A stretch of 64,000 nt of DNA from JAPXRI01 sp033813635 (GTDB taxonomy: Bacteria; Bacillota; Clostridia; Oscillospirales; QAMX01), in NCBI GenBank assembly GCA_033813635.1, contig JAPXRI010000001.1:124001-188000 (forward strand), given 5' to 3'. Shown here in pieces: positions 1 to 7,931 of this stretch. Each line of letters starts with the position of its first letter. The stretch's first letter is position 1. The notes under the pieces are model-generated. The model did not search any database, had not been told where the DNA came from, and saw only the letters and a program-made list of their open reading frames with translations. A program made the position numbers and the translations under genes.

Positions 1-238
1 CGCTTTTTCCGGCAATCAGCGACAGCAGGTTTCCGAGCACCCTGCCGTTCAGATTCTGCCAGTTATCGGCTATGGATCCGAATATGTACTTAAAGTTGAG
101 AAGGTCTATGCCGCCCTCATAGCACCAATCGTCCCCGTTAATCGGGAACAGGAACGACAATATAAGCAAAATGGCTGCGATTGTTGCGGATGCCGCGAGC
201 TTTCGGCGGTCTACGCCTGTTCGATTTGACGAAAGCAT
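1..238 (-). CDS. Membrane protein N-terminus, DUF6056/glycosyltransferase-like (partial)
   Basis: Only the first 79 codons lie in the window; the gene continues past the left edge. The start is the ATG at 238. A hydrophobic segment at about residues 15-35 (TIAAILLILSFLFPI) is followed by a short loop, NGDDWCYEGG, and then WQNLNGRVLGN. A DDW loop after the first membrane helix plus an NGR-LGN motif is typical of DUF6056-type multispanning membrane proteins, thought to be related to lipid-linked sugar transferases. It lies 29 bases after a glycosyltransferase gene on the same strand, so the two probably form an operon for cell-surface glycosylation. The family call is moderate because the rest is not visible. 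Confidence 0.6.
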   Translation of the reverse strand, partial: MLSSNRTGVDRRKLAASATIAAILLILSFLFPINGDDWCYEGGIDLLNFKYIFGSIADNWQNLNGRVLGNLLSLIAGKS

Positions 239-267
239 ACTTTTACAAGCCTAAATCCTTTCGGTCG

Positions 268-1212
268 TTATTTTCCTAAGTATTTTTCGATCAGGTATCT
301 CGGGCGCTGCTTTACTTCAAGGTAGATCTTGCCCACATATTCGCCGATGACGCCGAGGGACAAAAGCGTCAGTCCGCCGATAGCCCAAACGCTTGTCACA
401 ATGCTCGCCCACCCCGCAACCGTATGCCCGGTCAGATAGCGTGCGAGAATATAGATGAACGCGATAAAGCATACCGCGAAGATGAAAAATCCGAGGCCGG
501 CAATCAGCCGTATCGGTTTAATTGAAAAAGAGGTGATTCCGTCCGCCGCAAACGAGAGCATCTTCTTTAGCGGGTACTTGCTCTTCCCGGCGAAGCGCTC
601 GCGCCGCTCGTAGGTCACGATGTCCGACCGGTAGCCCAGCAGCGGAACGATGCCCCTTAAAAACAGGTTCGCTTCCCGAAACTGCGACAACGCCTCCAGC
701 GCGCGGCGCGAAAGCAGCCTGTAGTCGGCGTGGTTATAGACCGTCTTTACGCCGAGCCCGTTCATCAGCCTGTAGAACCCCTGCGCCGTGGCTCGCTTGA
801 ACCATGTGTCGCTTTCGCGCTTGCTCCTCACGCCGTAAACCACGTCGCAGCCGCCGAAATATTTCTCAAGCATCCCGTCGATCGCGCCGATGTCGTCCTG
901 CAGGTCCGCATCCATGGATATTACGGCGTCCGCCTCGTCCTTCGCCGTCATCAGCCCGGCGAGCAGCGCGTTCTGGTGACCCCTGTTCCGGCTGAGCTTC
1001 AGCCCGGTAAACACGCGGTCGCCTTCGTGCAGCGCTTCAATGATTTCCCAGGTCTTGTCCTTCGAGCCGTCGTCCACAAACAGTATCCTGCTCTCCTCCG
1101 ACAGCATCCCGCGGCCTTTAAGCGTCTCAAGTTTTTCCTTCAGGCGCTTCGCCGTCTCCGGCAGGACCTCCTGCTCGTTATAGCACGGCACAACGACATA
1201 CAGCTTGTCCAT
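268..1212 (-). CDS. Family 2 glycosyltransferase, GtrB/DPM1-like, membrane anchored
   Basis: Predicted to transfer a sugar from a nucleotide sugar to polyprenyl phosphate at the inner face of the membrane. The 314-residue protein opens with VVVPCYNE, typical of GT-A family 2 enzymes. It has a VDDGSKDKT nucleotide-binding stretch near residue 46 and the metal-binding motif MDADLQDD near residue 100. Two membrane helices near residues 230-255 and 270-293 end in GVIGEYVGKIY, the usual tail of GtrB-like proteins. The start at 1212 is chosen over an upstream in-frame ATG at 1287 because GGAGG lies 7 bases before it and the homologous part begins there. The next gene is a membrane protein 29 bases away, as in GtrB-plus-transferase pairs that decorate surface polymers. 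The sugar cannot be read from sequence. Confidence 0.88.
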   Translation of the reverse strand: MDKLYVVVPCYNEQEVLPETAKRLKEKLETLKGRGMLSEESRILFVDDGSKDKTWEIIEALHEGDRVFTGLKLSRNRGHQNALLAGLMTAKDEADAVISMDADLQDDIGAIDGMLEKYFGGCDVVYGVRSKRESDTWFKRATAQGFYRLMNGLGVKTVYNHADYRLLSRRALEALSQFREANLFLRGIVPLLGYRSDIVTYERRERFAGKSKYPLKKMLSFAADGITSFSIKPIRLIAGLGFFIFAVCFIAFIYILARYLTGHTVAGWASIVTSVWAIGGLTLLSLGVIGEYVGKIYLEVKQRPRYLIEKYLGK

Positions 1213-1617
1213 CCGCTCGCCTCCAAAATGCCGAAATCCGGATATATTATATCTGATATTCTTTAAAAATACAATATGTACGCACATGTTCTCGGAGACA
1301 ATAAAGCCTTGATTTTCGTTCTTTGCTCCGTGTCAATATTACAATATTTTATCATATTATTCTGAATTTTTATCTCTACGCCTTCCATGGTTAATTTGTC
1401 CGATCGGCATTATGGGTATATTTGGAAAATTTATGCATGTAACCTGCATTAATTCTGGTTATACCGACCCAATTATAAAAATTGCTTATCGTGTTCAAGA
1501 TAATAATAATTTGATTTTATGGATTGCGTGCGATATGATATCATAAATTGATATATCATCGCAGCGTACGCGTCGGAACGCGCTTTTCTCTTAATACAGC
1601 GAAAAAGGTGGTAATTG
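1213..1617. other. Divergent AT-rich intergenic region
   Basis: About 400 bases between the minus-strand glycosyltransferase and the plus-strand antiporter. It is much richer in A and T than its surroundings. One promoter-like pair for the antiporter is visible at 1511-1539 and listed separately. No convincing gene, riboswitch or tRNA is seen. Confidence 0.6.
1511..1539 (+). promoter_or_regulatory. Candidate sigma-A promoter of the antiporter gene
   Basis: TTGATT at 1511-1516 and TATGAT at 1534-1539 are separated by 17 bases. They sit about 80 bases upstream of the antiporter start. Each hexamer has one or two mismatches to consensus. Confidence 0.5.
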
Positions 1618-3084
1618 TTGCTTAGCCGTCTGTATTCCGTAATGAGTATCGACTCGCCGGTGTCGGTTGTAATCATCTCGGTCGCTCTGATGCTCTTTTT
1701 AGGCTTCGCGATGACGCGGATCACCAAGCTGTTTAAGCTGCCCAACGTCACCGCCTATATCCTTACGGGCATCCTGATCGGTCCGTACTGCCTGAATCTG
1801 ATTCCCCAAAAGCTGATTGACGGGACGGACTTTCTTGCCGATATCGCGCTTGCCTTTATCTCGTTTGGCGTCGGCGAGTTTTTCAAGCTCTCGTCGCTGA
1901 GGAAAAACGGGCCGAAGGTCGCCATCATCATGCTTTTCGAGGCCGCTGTCGCCTCGATTTCAATCTTTATACTTACCTACTTCATCCTCAGGCTGAATAT
2001 GGCCTTCTCCATCGTGCTCTCCGCGCTGGCCTCGGCGACCGCGCCGGCCTCCACGGTGATGACGATTAACCAGACGCGCTCAAAGGGCGATTTTGTCGAC
2101 ACGCTTTTGCAGACAATCGCGCTGGACGACGTCTTCAGTCTGATAGCCTACAGCGTAACCATTTCGATCGCGCTGACCTCCGTCGCTGGCGGCTCGCAAA
2201 ACGCCGGCGCGGCGATGGTCTTGAAACCGATCATTATAAATATCGGCATTGTTCTGCTGGGCTGCGCGTTCGGGTGCTTCCTAAAGTGGCTGATGCCGAA
2301 AAAACGCTCCACCGATAACCGGCTGATCATTTCCGTCTCGCTCTTGTTCGCGTTCTGCGGCATCTGCGCCGTGCTCGATGTCTCGCCGCTGCTCGGCTGC
2401 ATGTCGATGGGCATGGTCTACATAAACATCACCCAGGACGACAAGCTGTTCATGCAGCTGAACTATTTCAGCCCGCCCATACTCTTGTTGTTCTTTGTCC
2501 GCTCTGGCCTTAACTTCAGGCTTGACTCGCTGGTCGGCGGAACAAATACGGTGGGTGGCGTGCCTCTTCTAGCCGTCAGTATACTCTACTTTCTTGTCAG
2601 AATCGCCGGCAAATATTTCGGCGCGTTCGCCGGCTGTGCGGTGGTGAAAAAATCAAAAGCAGTCAGAAACTACCTCGGCCTTGCGCTTATCCCGCAGGCC
2701 GGCGTTTCGATCGGTCTTGCCGATCTCGGCGCGCGCATTCTCGGCGGAAGCATCGGCAGCGACCTGCAGACCGTGGTCGTGGCCTCCGGCATCCTCTACG
2801 AGATCATCGGCCCGGCGCTGGCGAAGCTCTCGCTATATAAGACAAATTCCTATTCCGACCGGCTTGAGGACATCACCGAGGTGCCGGTGCTCAACGCCTC
2901 GGGGCAGCCCAAGCCGCCCGTCGAGGTCCTGATAGACAGGATCCGCCAGATTCAGTCCGAGCTGAAACAGCAGCAGAGCCAGCCCTACGGTTCCGAGGAG
3001 GAAAAGGCGTTTACGCAGGCAGCCGAGGAGCAGTACGAGGTACCCGACCGCAACCGCCGCGGCAGATTTTTAAACCGGCGGTAA
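1618..3084 (+). CDS. Monovalent cation/proton antiporter (CPA family)
   Basis: A 488-residue membrane antiporter exchanging Na+ or K+ for protons. About 12 hydrophobic helices fill residues 10-410. The segment near residues 38-60 (VTAYILTGILIGPYCLNL) is the classic first conserved block of cation/proton antiporters. A stretch with ASATAPASTVM followed by ALDDVFSLIAY, near residues 140-180, corresponds to the ion-binding region with its paired aspartates. The last 60 residues are a hydrophilic Gln/Glu-rich tail without an NAD-binding (TrkA-N) domain. The start is taken as TTG at 1618, six bases after AGGTGG; a second TTG at 1615 and an ATG at 1642 are alternatives. The MgtC-like gene follows 37 bases later, suggesting a two-gene ion-homeostasis operon. 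Ion specificity is not resolvable. Confidence 0.87.
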   Translation: MLSRLYSVMSIDSPVSVVIISVALMLFLGFAMTRITKLFKLPNVTAYILTGILIGPYCLNLIPQKLIDGTDFLADIALAFISFGVGEFFKLSSLRKNGPKVAIIMLFEAAVASISIFILTYFILRLNMAFSIVLSALASATAPASTVMTINQTRSKGDFVDTLLQTIALDDVFSLIAYSVTISIALTSVAGGSQNAGAAMVLKPIIINIGIVLLGCAFGCFLKWLMPKKRSTDNRLIISVSLLFAFCGICAVLDVSPLLGCMSMGMVYINITQDDKLFMQLNYFSPPILLLFFVRSGLNFRLDSLVGGTNTVGGVPLLAVSILYFLVRIAGKYFGAFAGCAVVKKSKAVRNYLGLALIPQAGVSIGLADLGARILGGSIGSDLQTVVVASGILYEIIGPALAKLSLYKTNSYSDRLEDITEVPVLNASGQPKPPVEVLIDRIRQIQSELKQQQSQPYGSEEEKAFTQAAEEQYEVPDRNRRGRFLNRR

Positions 3085-3121
3085 TCCCGATTTTTTTGAG
3101 AAATATAGGAGGAGGAGCTTC

Positions 3122-3859
3122 ATGTTAAGCCCGCTCAACGCGTCAATCGACCCGCTCGCGAAGTTGCTCGGCGGCTGGTCCTCGGAGATCAACACCGCCT
3201 CGCTGTTTTTAAGGATAGGGCTTTCGCTGGTGTTCGCCGCGATCCTCGGCTGCGAAAGGTCAAATAAGAGACATTCCGCCGGCCTTCGCACGTTTATCAT
3301 CGTCTCGCTCTCGTCAACGCTGGCGATGCTTCTGGATGTCTACGCAGCGGTTGTAATCGGCGAGCCGACAACGATAATTTCTGCCGCTATCGTCATTGGC
3401 ATCGCGATTATAAGCACAAACTCTATTCTTTTCAGCTCAAAAAGCCAGATTAAGGGTCTGACCACAGCGTTCGCCCTCTGGGGCTGCAGCATCATCGGTC
3501 TCTGCCTCGGTATCGGCTTCTATACAGCCGCCCTCGTCGGGTTTGTCGCGCTTTTGTTCTGCCTGTCGCTGCTCCCCCCGCTTGAAATCTATTTAAAGGA
3601 CCGTTCGAACCACTTCGAAATCCACCTCGAGCTGCAGGATAAGCATTTCCTGCACGATTTCATCACCACGATACGCAAGCTCGGCCTGAAAATCGACGAT
3701 ATCGAGTCGAACCCGGCCTACGTCAATTCCGGTCTCAGCGTCTACTCCATCTCGCTGACAATCACCGGAAAGGAGCTTAAAACCTATAAGACGCACAGCG
3801 AAATCATCGAAGCGCTGAGCACCCTCGAGTACGTGTGCTTTATCGAAGAAATCAAATAA
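3122..3859 (+). CDS. MgtC/SapB family membrane protein
   Basis: A 245-residue protein with an N-terminal MgtC domain (about residues 25-155) of four to five membrane helices. It carries the family signature GCERSNKRHSAGLRTF, a version of the G-ER-R--AGLRT motif. A soluble C-terminal ACT-like domain (about residues 160-245) begins after the last helix and resembles that of MgtC proteins. MgtC proteins modulate cation homeostasis, acid tolerance and ATP synthase activity in other bacteria; the role here is inferred. The ribosome site is a doubled AGGAGGAGGAG just before ATG. It follows the antiporter and is closed by a hairpin terminator at 3876. Confidence 0.87.
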   Translation: MLSPLNASIDPLAKLLGGWSSEINTASLFLRIGLSLVFAAILGCERSNKRHSAGLRTFIIVSLSSTLAMLLDVYAAVVIGEPTTIISAAIVIGIAIISTNSILFSSKSQIKGLTTAFALWGCSIIGLCLGIGFYTAALVGFVALLFCLSLLPPLEIYLKDRSNHFEIHLELQDKHFLHDFITTIRKLGLKIDDIESNPAYVNSGLSVYSISLTITGKELKTYKTHSEIIEALSTLEYVCFIEEIK

Positions 3860-3875
3860 CCTTTTCTTCATCCTT

Positions 3876-3921
3876 ATACCGCGGCAAAACGCTATCCGTT
3901 GCGTTTGCCGTGGTATTTTTT
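3876..3921 (+). terminator. Intrinsic terminator after the MgtC-like gene
   Basis: Arms at about 3876-3892 and 3901-3915 pair (TACCGCGGCAAAACGC with GCGTTTGCCGTGGTA), with one wobble pair and one bulged A. Six T residues follow. It closes the antiporter/MgtC operon. Confidence 0.8.
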
Positions 3922-3960
3922 ATTGCATCTCGATCATGAATAATAATATTGTACAAGTAC

Positions 3961-4455
3961 CATGTGGTACGGCAGGTCATCCGGGACTTCGAGAAGGTTA
4001 GAAAGGCCGGGCAGCAGTCGTTTTCGGACCAGCGACGGAAATACTTCAATCACAGTTAAAGATTTCTTCTGAAAAACCCGAAACACCTATCGTAAGAAGA
4101 GGCGGACCAGGTGGCCGTAATGCTGGAGACCTCTCAGAGGCTTCGGGAGGCATACCATCTGAAGAACAAGTTTCTGGAATTCATGCGGTCCAAAAACCGC
4201 CATGAAGCAGCGGAGCGGCTTCGCAACTGGATACTGCTGGCAGAACTCTCGAATTTACCCGAATTCAAGGCATCCGTTACGTCTATACAAAATTGGGACC
4301 AGTACATACTCAACGCTTTTGAATATCCCTATACCAACGGCTTCACCGAGGGCTGCAGCAACAAAATCAAAGTCCTTAAGAGAATTTCATTTGGCGTTCG
4401 CAATTTCACTCGCTTCAGAAACCGGATCCTTCACATCATGAATAAGGTCGCTTGA
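3961..4455 (+). pseudogene. ISL3-family transposase, 5'-truncated with two in-frame stops
   Basis: One reading frame running from 3961 to 4455 matches the C-terminal part of ISL3 transposases. It starts with RQVIRDFEKVRKAGQQ and FSDQRRKYF. It meets a TAA after NHS, continues as RFLLKNPKHLS, meets a second TAA, then runs open through QRLREAYHLKNKF and the family-specific TNGFTEGCSNKIKVLKR and NFTRFRNRIL. The last open part could be read from a GTG at 4111 as a 114-residue product, but with no catalytic core it is non-functional. The order of recognisable segments is correct and only stops and truncation break it, so this is recent decay. Confidence 0.8.
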
Positions 4456-4539
4456 CTGGATTGAAAAATCCGGCAAGCAGTTTTCACCACTCGCCGGACG
4501 TTTTCATTTTTGCTCTACCTCAACTATTGACATTGAGCC
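3961..4539 (+). mobile_element. Remnant of an ISL3-family insertion sequence
   Basis: Contains the decayed 3' part of an ISL3-type transposase and, after it, the stretch ATTGACATTGAGCC ending at 4539. That stretch resembles the terminal inverted repeat of ISL3 elements, which begin GGCTC. The left end is missing. Base composition is more AT-rich than flanking genes. The right boundary is approximate. Confidence 0.55.
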
Positions 4540-4603
4540 TAAAATTACTTCTTTTACCTGTTTACATTTCATTTTGAATCCTTCCTGTCAGGGCTATGCA
4601 CTA

Positions 4604-4906
4604 TTAGTTGGACAGCCCGTTGGTAGTATTGTATCGCGACTGAAATGTGTAAGTGTTCCCGTCCTTAGTCATGAGAAATCCGATGGGGCTGCCTTGATAC
4701 AAATTGTCAATCCATTGGTCATTAATCGGACCTATAGGACTATAACTCCCGTCAAACTTGAATGTTATGTTAATCTCCGCAATCCAGGTATTCTCGGATA
4801 TTTCATTTTCTTTCATGTTATATATCGCTATCGATTCCGCATCCATTTCTGTTGTGGGACGAATGACAACGCGGAGGTTCTTGTACTCGGTTATGCGGAA
4901 TGTACG
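4604..4906 (-). pseudogene. Degraded fragment of an unrecognised protein gene
   Basis: An open stretch on the minus strand encodes a plausible beta-rich segment (for example ENTWIAEINITFKFDG and GFLMTKDGNTYTFQSRY). It has no ribosome site, and its frame is closed by TAA just upstream at 4907. Immediately before that stop another frame reads DGIGLTYIP, suggesting a frameshift in a once longer gene. It follows the small gene at 4955-5218 on the same strand and may be the lost 3' half of that gene. I do not recognise the family; it could also be random open frame in low-GC DNA. Confidence 0.3.
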
Positions 4907-4954
4907 TTAATCCGATTCCGTCATCAAATCTTCTATAAAGAGGACAGCTAAGTT

Positions 4955-5218
4955 TTAAGCGGCATCCTCCGGATCAAGGCTGCCTGGATCTGTATAGGAA
5001 AACAGCTTTGTGTTTTCGATAGCTGTAACTTGTTTTTGCTCAATTACGGTGCCACTGGAATACGTGTAATCAGCCGGCTTTGTGCTTTCTTCGGTTGAAG
5101 TATCATGCGTTTGGTCCGATGTAAAACTGCCGGAATCTGAATTGTCAAGCGGCTTTGTCTCCGGGATGATTTTGTCTGAAATATTGCCGCTTGCCTCCAT
5201 GAGTTTACGCATAGTCAT
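4955..5218 (-). CDS. Small hypothetical Ser/Thr-rich protein
   Basis: An 87-residue acidic protein rich in Ser, Thr and Asp (for example SDSGSFTSDQTHDTSTEE), with no membrane segment, signal peptide or recognised domain. It is probably largely disordered. It is a credible gene because AGGAG lies 7 bases before ATG at 5218 and a good promoter lies upstream at 5333-5360. The product stops at TAA where the downstream sequence looks degraded, so it may be the N-terminal half of a truncated gene; the low-complexity region would then be a linker. It sits next to the ISL3 scar in AT-rich DNA, consistent with an acquired and decaying segment. Confidence 0.5.
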   Translation of the reverse strand: MTMRKLMEASGNISDKIIPETKPLDNSDSGSFTSDQTHDTSTEESTKPADYTYSSGTVIEQKQVTAIENTKLFSYTDPGSLDPEDAA

Positions 5219-5664
5219 ACAAAAACTCCTTTCTATTCCTCTTACTGTTTCGCCTATTGTATGAAAAACACAAAACCCGCCGCGATGTTGCCGGGGTAAC
5301 CACCTTATACCCTATACTTTATATATAAATATAGTATATCACACATAAAAATTTTGTCAATAATTAACAAAAACACAGGCTGACATTTTTCCCCTCCCCG
5401 TGATAAATCCCCGAAATACCGATCTTTGTTATTTACAGGCTGTAAACATAGGGGACGGCAGACTGTTATAAAACTCACATCAAACCCCTTCATAACCCGG
5501 CTGAAATGTGATAAAAAATAAGCATGATTATGTTGCAAAAACAGCACAATAATAGCAGCAGATTTGAACGATAAGCACTGCGGGTGTGGAAATATGCAGA
5601 GGCGTGAGGACGGTTAGTGTGGTAAAATAAAAGTATCGCAAAAGGTCTCGTACATTGAGCATTA
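5219..5664. other. AT-rich intergenic region upstream of the small hypothetical gene
   Basis: Nearly 450 bases without a convincing gene. It holds the promoter for the 5218 gene and its roughly 110-base leader. An open frame on the minus strand at 5305-5547 overlaps that promoter and lacks a ribosome site. Nothing else is recognised up to the terminator at 5665. Confidence 0.5.
5333..5360 (-). promoter_or_regulatory. Candidate sigma-A promoter of the small hypothetical gene
   Basis: On the minus strand TTGACA (5355-5360) and TATACT (5333-5338) are separated by 16 bases. The -35 is a perfect match to consensus and the -10 has one mismatch. The start codon is about 110 bases downstream. Confidence 0.6.
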
Positions 5665-5706
5665 AAATCGCCCGTTTCCCCTGGTTTTCCGGGAAACGGG
5701 CGATTT
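5665..5706 (-). terminator. Strong intrinsic terminator after degV
   Basis: A perfect 16-base-pair stem (arms 5665-5680 and 5691-5706, AAATCGCCCGTTTCCC and its complement) with a 10-base loop. On the minus strand it is followed by TTTTAAT. It lies 25 bases beyond the DegV stop codon. Confidence 0.88.
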
Positions 5707-5730
5707 GCGATATGTACCTTAAGCGATTAT

Positions 5731-6576
5731 CTACGCTTTTCTTTTAAAAATTATCCCGAGCGTTATCGGGCCGCTGTGGATAGCGACGGAGCAGCCGGCG
5801 CGGAGCTCGATCACCTCTTCGAATTTAACGTACTCCTTGATCTTGTGTTTGACCGCCTGGACAATCTCCGGCGGGCAGGCGGGGTGGGTGATGAAGACGC
5901 GTGATATATCGATATCGTCCCTGCCGGAAAGGCGATCCTCGACGTATTTCAGTATCACAAACTCAAAATTGCCGCGGTATTTTTTGCCGACCTTCATCAA
6001 GCCGTCGACCACCTCGATCGTGGGCTTCAAGTTCATCAGGTTGGCCCCCAGCGCGGCCAGCGCCGAACAGCGGCCGCCCTTATGCAGATAAGTAAGCTTG
6101 TCAATCACAAAGCTCGTCTCGACCCTGCGCTTAATCTCGTTTGTACTCTGTATGATCTCCTCCACGCTCGCGCCGTTTTCCGCCATTATCGCGGCGTTGA
6201 GCACAACCTCGCCGAAGCCCGTCGAGAGGTTCTGCGAGTCCAGCACGTAGACGTTGTCGATCTCCTCCGCCGCAAGCTTTGCGTTGTTGTGGCAGGAAGA
6301 AAAGCCCGAGCTGATGTCGATATGTATCAGCGCGTCGCAGTTCTCCCTTGCTTTTTTAAAATGGTCAAGGTACTGCGAGGGGTTCAGCGCCGTCGTCGTG
6401 CAGAGCTTGCCCTCCTCCTCGAAATACCTGAATATGTCCTTATTTGTAACGTCCTGCCCGTCGAAGTGTTCCTTGCCCCGCATAATCAGGCACATCGGAA
6501 CGATGTATATGCCGTGCTTTTCAGCAATCTCGGGCGTTAAATCACAGGTGCTGTCCGCGCTTATCATTACCCTCAT
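5731..6576 (-). CDS. DegV family fatty-acid-binding protein
   Basis: A 281-residue DegV/FakB-type protein, which binds a single fatty acid between two domains and in characterised systems presents it to the kinase FakA. Visible signatures are the N-terminal SADSTCDLTPE, the SSGFSSCHNNAKLA loop contacting the lipid carboxylate region, and GGRCSALAALGANLMNLKP near residue 165. Full family length. It is a single gene with its own promoter (6669-6697) and a strong terminator. Two further DegV genes occur in the window (22733 and 54375), but no FakA kinase gene is visible, so a partner must lie elsewhere. The lipid specificity is unknown. Confidence 0.93.
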   Translation of the reverse strand: MRVMISADSTCDLTPEIAEKHGIYIVPMCLIMRGKEHFDGQDVTNKDIFRYFEEEGKLCTTTALNPSQYLDHFKKARENCDALIHIDISSGFSSCHNNAKLAAEEIDNVYVLDSQNLSTGFGEVVLNAAIMAENGASVEEIIQSTNEIKRRVETSFVIDKLTYLHKGGRCSALAALGANLMNLKPTIEVVDGLMKVGKKYRGNFEFVILKYVEDRLSGRDDIDISRVFITHPACPPEIVQAVKHKIKEYVKFEEVIELRAGCSVAIHSGPITLGIIFKRKA

Positions 6577-6668
6577 ACTGTTGCTCCATTACGCCGCTTT
6601 AGCGGCTTTACTCCGGTTTACGGTGAAGCCACACCGGCATGTGGTTCTTAACGATTCAATTTAGATAT

Positions 6669-6697
6669 ATTTAAACATTTTTTTACCGTTCTGTCAA
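6669..6697 (-). promoter_or_regulatory. Candidate promoter of degV with an overlapping AT-rich partial dyad
   Basis: Minus-strand TTGACA (6692-6697) and TTAAAT (6669-6674) are 17 bases apart. The 17-base stretch 6659-6675 read on the minus strand ends in TATCTAAAT, which shares 8 of 9 bases with half of the FabT-like operator at 44694-44710. Confidence 0.5.
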
Positions 6698-6733
6698 GTC
6701 TTATCTCTCAATCCGTATTATTTAAGCCCGGCA

Positions 6734-6762
6734 TTGCGCTTTCCCGCCGCATATGTTAATAT
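6734..6762 (+). promoter_or_regulatory. Candidate sigma-A promoter of the kinase gene
   Basis: TTGCGC (6734-6739) and TAATAT (6757-6762) with 17-base spacing, about 45 bases before the chosen ATG. It falls inside a possible N-terminal extension of the reading frame, which favours the downstream start. Confidence 0.5.
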
Positions 6763-6805
6763 ACAGCTATCGGTTTCCACAAAAAACGGGAAGAAGGCCT
6801 GCGTC

Positions 6806-7831
6806 ATGGATCCGCTTTCCAATCCCCACAGGGTGCATCCGTTTCTGCTGATCGGCCTGTACGAGGCCGAGGAGATTTTCAAAAAGCTTGACCCCGGCTT
6901 TCGTGTTTTTCACATTGATATCGTCACCACCGGCAACTCTACGAGCAATTATGTCGCAGAGACCGACATGGGCAGGTTTTTTCTGAAGCTCTACCCGGAG
7001 ACAAACTCGCTTTGCGGAAACGAGCTCGCTGCGTACCGCTACGCCTCCGGCCTTATCCGCGCGCCGAAGGTCCTCTGGTCGGAATACCGCCCCGGCGGCG
7101 TCTCCCACGCGATCCTTGAATACATAGAGGGAGCGATGACGCTGGAGGAATACGTCCGCGAAAACAAGACGTTTTCGGAGGACGTCGCATTTCAAATCGG
7201 CGCCATGCTCTCGCTTCTGCACTCGCGCTCATACCCCGGCCGGGGCAGGCTGGACAAAAATCTGGAGCTTTCCGAGCCGCTGCCGACGCTCTGCGGACAA
7301 ATCCTTTCCTACCTCGACGGCACCGCCGGGGAATGGCTCGGCGAGGCGTGCCGGGAAAGGCTCAGGGCCTTTTTCAACGACCATAAAGACGCGCTTGACG
7401 AAGAAGCCGGGAGTCCCGTCTTCTCGCACGGCGATTTCATCCCGAACAACGTTCTCGTAGACGACAACAAAACGGTCTGGTTTATCGACTTTGAGCGCTG
7501 CACGGCCAACCCGCGCTACTGCGATATCGGCAAGCTGTTCTGGCCGCGCCCTGAATACACCTGCTATATCGGCGCAAAAGCTTACGCGGCGTTCAGGGAC
7601 GGCTACAACCGTAACTCGCCCGCTCCGCTCCCGGAAAACTGGCGGTTGCTCTCATCGGTTCTCTCGATCGAAAATCAGCTCTCGCATCTGAACCGTGCGC
7701 CGACAAAGCCGCCCCGCGCCGAGCGCATGGCGGAATTCCTGCCCCATGTAGTCGACACCTATCTCCGCGGAGAAGTGTTTGATATTACGTTCCCCCGCAA
7801 CCGCGCGTATCCGCTGGATCGGGACCGCTGA
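6806..7831 (+). CDS. Aminoglycoside phosphotransferase/choline kinase-like protein
   Basis: A 341-residue small-molecule kinase of the APH superfamily. SHGDFIPNNVLVDD near residue 207 is the Brenner motif with catalytic Asp and metal-binding Asn. IDFERC about 20 residues later is the DFG-equivalent motif, and ILEYIEG near residue 110 marks the hinge. The ATG at 6806 is used because a promoter-like pair lies just upstream and the earlier frame (from TTG 6734) has no ribosome site; AAGG is 8 bases before 6806. Members phosphorylate antibiotics, choline, homoserine, sugars and other metabolites. Resistance cannot be inferred here. It is a single gene converging on the rhamnose operon with a shared terminator. 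Confidence 0.85.
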   Translation: MDPLSNPHRVHPFLLIGLYEAEEIFKKLDPGFRVFHIDIVTTGNSTSNYVAETDMGRFFLKLYPETNSLCGNELAAYRYASGLIRAPKVLWSEYRPGGVSHAILEYIEGAMTLEEYVRENKTFSEDVAFQIGAMLSLLHSRSYPGRGRLDKNLELSEPLPTLCGQILSYLDGTAGEWLGEACRERLRAFFNDHKDALDEEAGSPVFSHGDFIPNNVLVDDNKTVWFIDFERCTANPRYCDIGKLFWPRPEYTCYIGAKAYAAFRDGYNRNSPAPLPENWRLLSSVLSIENQLSHLNRAPTKPPRAERMAEFLPHVVDTYLRGEVFDITFPRNRAYPLDRDR

Positions 7832-7884
7832 TATCAATATGTGGATTGCCTAACTCCATACTATAAAGCAATCAGCCGGTTTTC

Positions 7885-7930
7885 TAAAAAAGTCCCGGAG
7901 CGGTTATACTGCCGTTCCGGGGTTTTTGTT
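7885..7930. terminator. Bidirectional terminator between the kinase gene and the rhamnose operon
   Basis: Arms CCCGGAGCGG (7894-7903) and CCGTTCCGGG (7912-7921) pair with one mismatch. GGTTTTTGTT follows on the plus strand and ACTTTTTTAG on the minus strand, so it can stop both converging transcripts. Confidence 0.8.
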
Positions 7931-7931
7931 G

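Noticed and set aside
1213..1617. Possible c-di-AMP (ydaO) riboswitch before the antiporter
   Set aside because: The region is AT-rich and lacks the G-rich conserved blocks of that class.
5285..5312. T-box-like AAGGTGGTTACC motif in the leader of the 5218 gene
   Set aside because: One extra base breaks the T-box consensus, and the predicted transcription start leaves only about 30 bases before it, no room for stem I.
5305..5547. Minus-strand open frame of 80 residues
   Set aside because: It overlaps the promoter of the 5218 gene, has no ribosome site and shows no protein-like features.
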